The position numbers and the translations under genes are program-made. The notes under the pieces were generated by a model. That model was given only the letters and a program-made list of their open reading frames with translations, did not search any database and had not been told where the DNA came from. Positions 6,708-7,531 of a stretch of 7,531 nt of DNA are shown piece after piece; positions within the stretch are counted from its first letter, which is position 1; each line of letters starts with the position of its first letter. This DNA is from Bordetella parapertussis (GTDB lineage Bacteria; Pseudomonadota; Gammaproteobacteria; Burkholderiales; Burkholderiaceae_C). Location: positions 1 through 7,531 of the forward strand of contig CAMDJU010000131.1 in NCBI GenBank assembly GCA_945900695.1, written 5' to 3'.

Positions 6708-7531
6708 GTGTTGATCGATCGTGTGGATTTGTGGGACCGTTTGCAAGCCTGGGCCCAAGAACTGGGATTCTCGCAAATTGGCGTGTCCGGCGTTGACTTG
6801 ACCGATGCGGAGCCTGGGCTGGCGGCGTGGTTGGACCAAGGCTTTCATGGCGACATGGCCTACATGGCTGCACATGGCATGAAGCGGGCCAGGCCCTCGG
6901 CCTTGCTGCCCGGCACCGTCAGCGTGATCACCGCACGCATGGATTACCTCCCCAACGAGGGTGGCATTGGGCACGGCCCGCTGGCCCCAGACCGAGATGC
7001 CGATTGGCAAACCCGGGAGTGGCAGCGCTTGTCCGAGCCGCACCAAGGCGTGGTGTCCCTGTATGCCAGGGGGCGCGATTACCACAAGGTGATGCGCCAG
7101 CGCTTGCAGCAATTGGCCAACCGCTTGCAAGACCACATCGGCCCCACCGGTCACCGGGTGTTCACCGATTCGGCCCCGGTGCTCGAAGTGGAGTTGGCCC
7201 AGCGCAGTGGCTTGGGCTGGCGCGGCAAGCACACCTTGTTGCTCAACCGCGAAGGCGGGTCGATGTTCTTTTTGGGTGAGGTGTTCATTGACCTGGCGTT
7301 GAGCCCGACGCCGGCGCAGTCACCGCACTGTGGCACCTGCAACGCCTGCATCGATGTGTGCCCGACCCAGGCCATCGTTGCCCCATTCCGCTTGGACGCC
7401 AGGCGCTGTATTTCCTATTTAACGATTGAACACCCAGGCGCCATCGACCTGGCCTTGCGCCCCCTGATGGGTAACCGCGTTTACGGCTGTGATGATTGCC
7501 AATTGGCCTGCCCTTGGAACAAATACGCCCA
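6708..7531 (+). CDS. queG: Epoxyqueuosine reductase QueG (C-terminus cut by window edge)
   Basis: Cobalamin-dependent iron-sulfur enzyme that reduces epoxyqueuosine to queuosine in tRNA, the last step of that pathway. About 274 residues are present of a family usually near 350-390. Conserved parts are YARGRDYHKVM (about 123-133), TDSAPVLEVELAQRSGLGWRGK (starting near 153, with the likely catalytic Asp154), and two [4Fe-4S] motifs: Cys208-X2-Cys211-X2-Cys214-X3-Cys218-Pro, and Cys234 (in RCISYLTIE) with Cys261-X2-Cys264-X3-Cys268-Pro. The missing end would hold the HEAT-like C-terminal repeats. No ATG fits the N-terminus. GTG 6708 lies 5 bp and TTG 6711 8 bp after AAGGGG, and either could be used; GTG 6675 is less likely. 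It diverges from tsaE, as in gammaproteobacteria where queG faces nnr-tsaE. Confidence 0.95.
   Translation, partial: MLIDRVDLWDRLQAWAQELGFSQIGVSGVDLTDAEPGLAAWLDQGFHGDMAYMAAHGMKRARPSALLPGTVSVITARMDYLPNEGGIGHGPLAPDRDADWQTREWQRLSEPHQGVVSLYARGRDYHKVMRQRLQQLANRLQDHIGPTGHRVFTDSAPVLEVELAQRSGLGWRGKHTLLLNREGGSMFFLGEVFIDLALSPTPAQSPHCGTCNACIDVCPTQAIVAPFRLDARRCISYLTIEHPGAIDLALRPLMGNRVYGCDDCQLACPWNKYA

Noticed and set aside
6684..7232. Upstream extension of the tsaE frame to an ATG at 7232
   Set aside because: It would be fully antisense to queG and more than double the normal TsaE length. The extension shows no domain.
1..7531. Mobile elements, CRISPR arrays, tRNA/rRNA genes, toxin-antitoxin or defence genes
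   Set aside because: No terminal repeats, transposase motifs, regularly spaced repeats or tRNA-like folds were seen. Recognisable housekeeping-type genes fill nearly all of the window.

Overview
This window looks like an ordinary chromosomal segment of a betaproteobacterium. It is most likely a member of the Burkholderiales close to Comamonadaceae. That placement is inferred from the moderately high GC content, the heavy use of TTG alongside CTG for leucine, the protein sequences, and a MutL that carries its own endonuclease motif. No phage, transposon, CRISPR, rRNA or tRNA signal was seen, and coding density is very high.

Layout from left to right. (1) A minus-strand pair: the nearly complete 5' part of a Bcr/CflA-type multidrug MFS transporter, truncated by the left window edge, lies 1 bp downstream of mutL. 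(2) dedA on the plus strand diverges from mutL across only 50 bp. (3) dedA converges on a minus-strand group through a short intergenic region that holds a hairpin. (4) The minus-strand group reads tsaE, then amiC, then an MDR-type (quinone reductase-like) oxidoreductase. tsaE and amiC overlap by ATGA; the oxidoreductase follows after about 70 bp. (5) A plus-strand queG diverges from tsaE across about 24 bp and is truncated by the right edge.

Functionally this is a rearranged version of the classical gammaproteobacterial neighbourhood, in which queG diverges from nnr-tsaE-amiB-mutL-miaA-hfq. Here queG, tsaE, an AmiC-type amidase and mutL are kept in the same relative order and orientation. 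nnr is absent between queG and tsaE. A quinone reductase-like gene and an opposite-strand dedA lie between the amidase and mutL, and a drug-efflux transporter sits where miaA would be expected. The genes cover tRNA modification (TsaE for t6A, QueG for queuosine), septal peptidoglycan splitting (AmiC), envelope homeostasis (DedA), mismatch repair (MutL), redox metabolism and efflux.

I found no convincing sign of an undescribed biological system. The points most worth a second look are the start region of mutL (GTG start, overlapping three-codon ORF, no Shine-Dalgarno), the tight linkage of mutL to an efflux pump, and the remodelled gene order.
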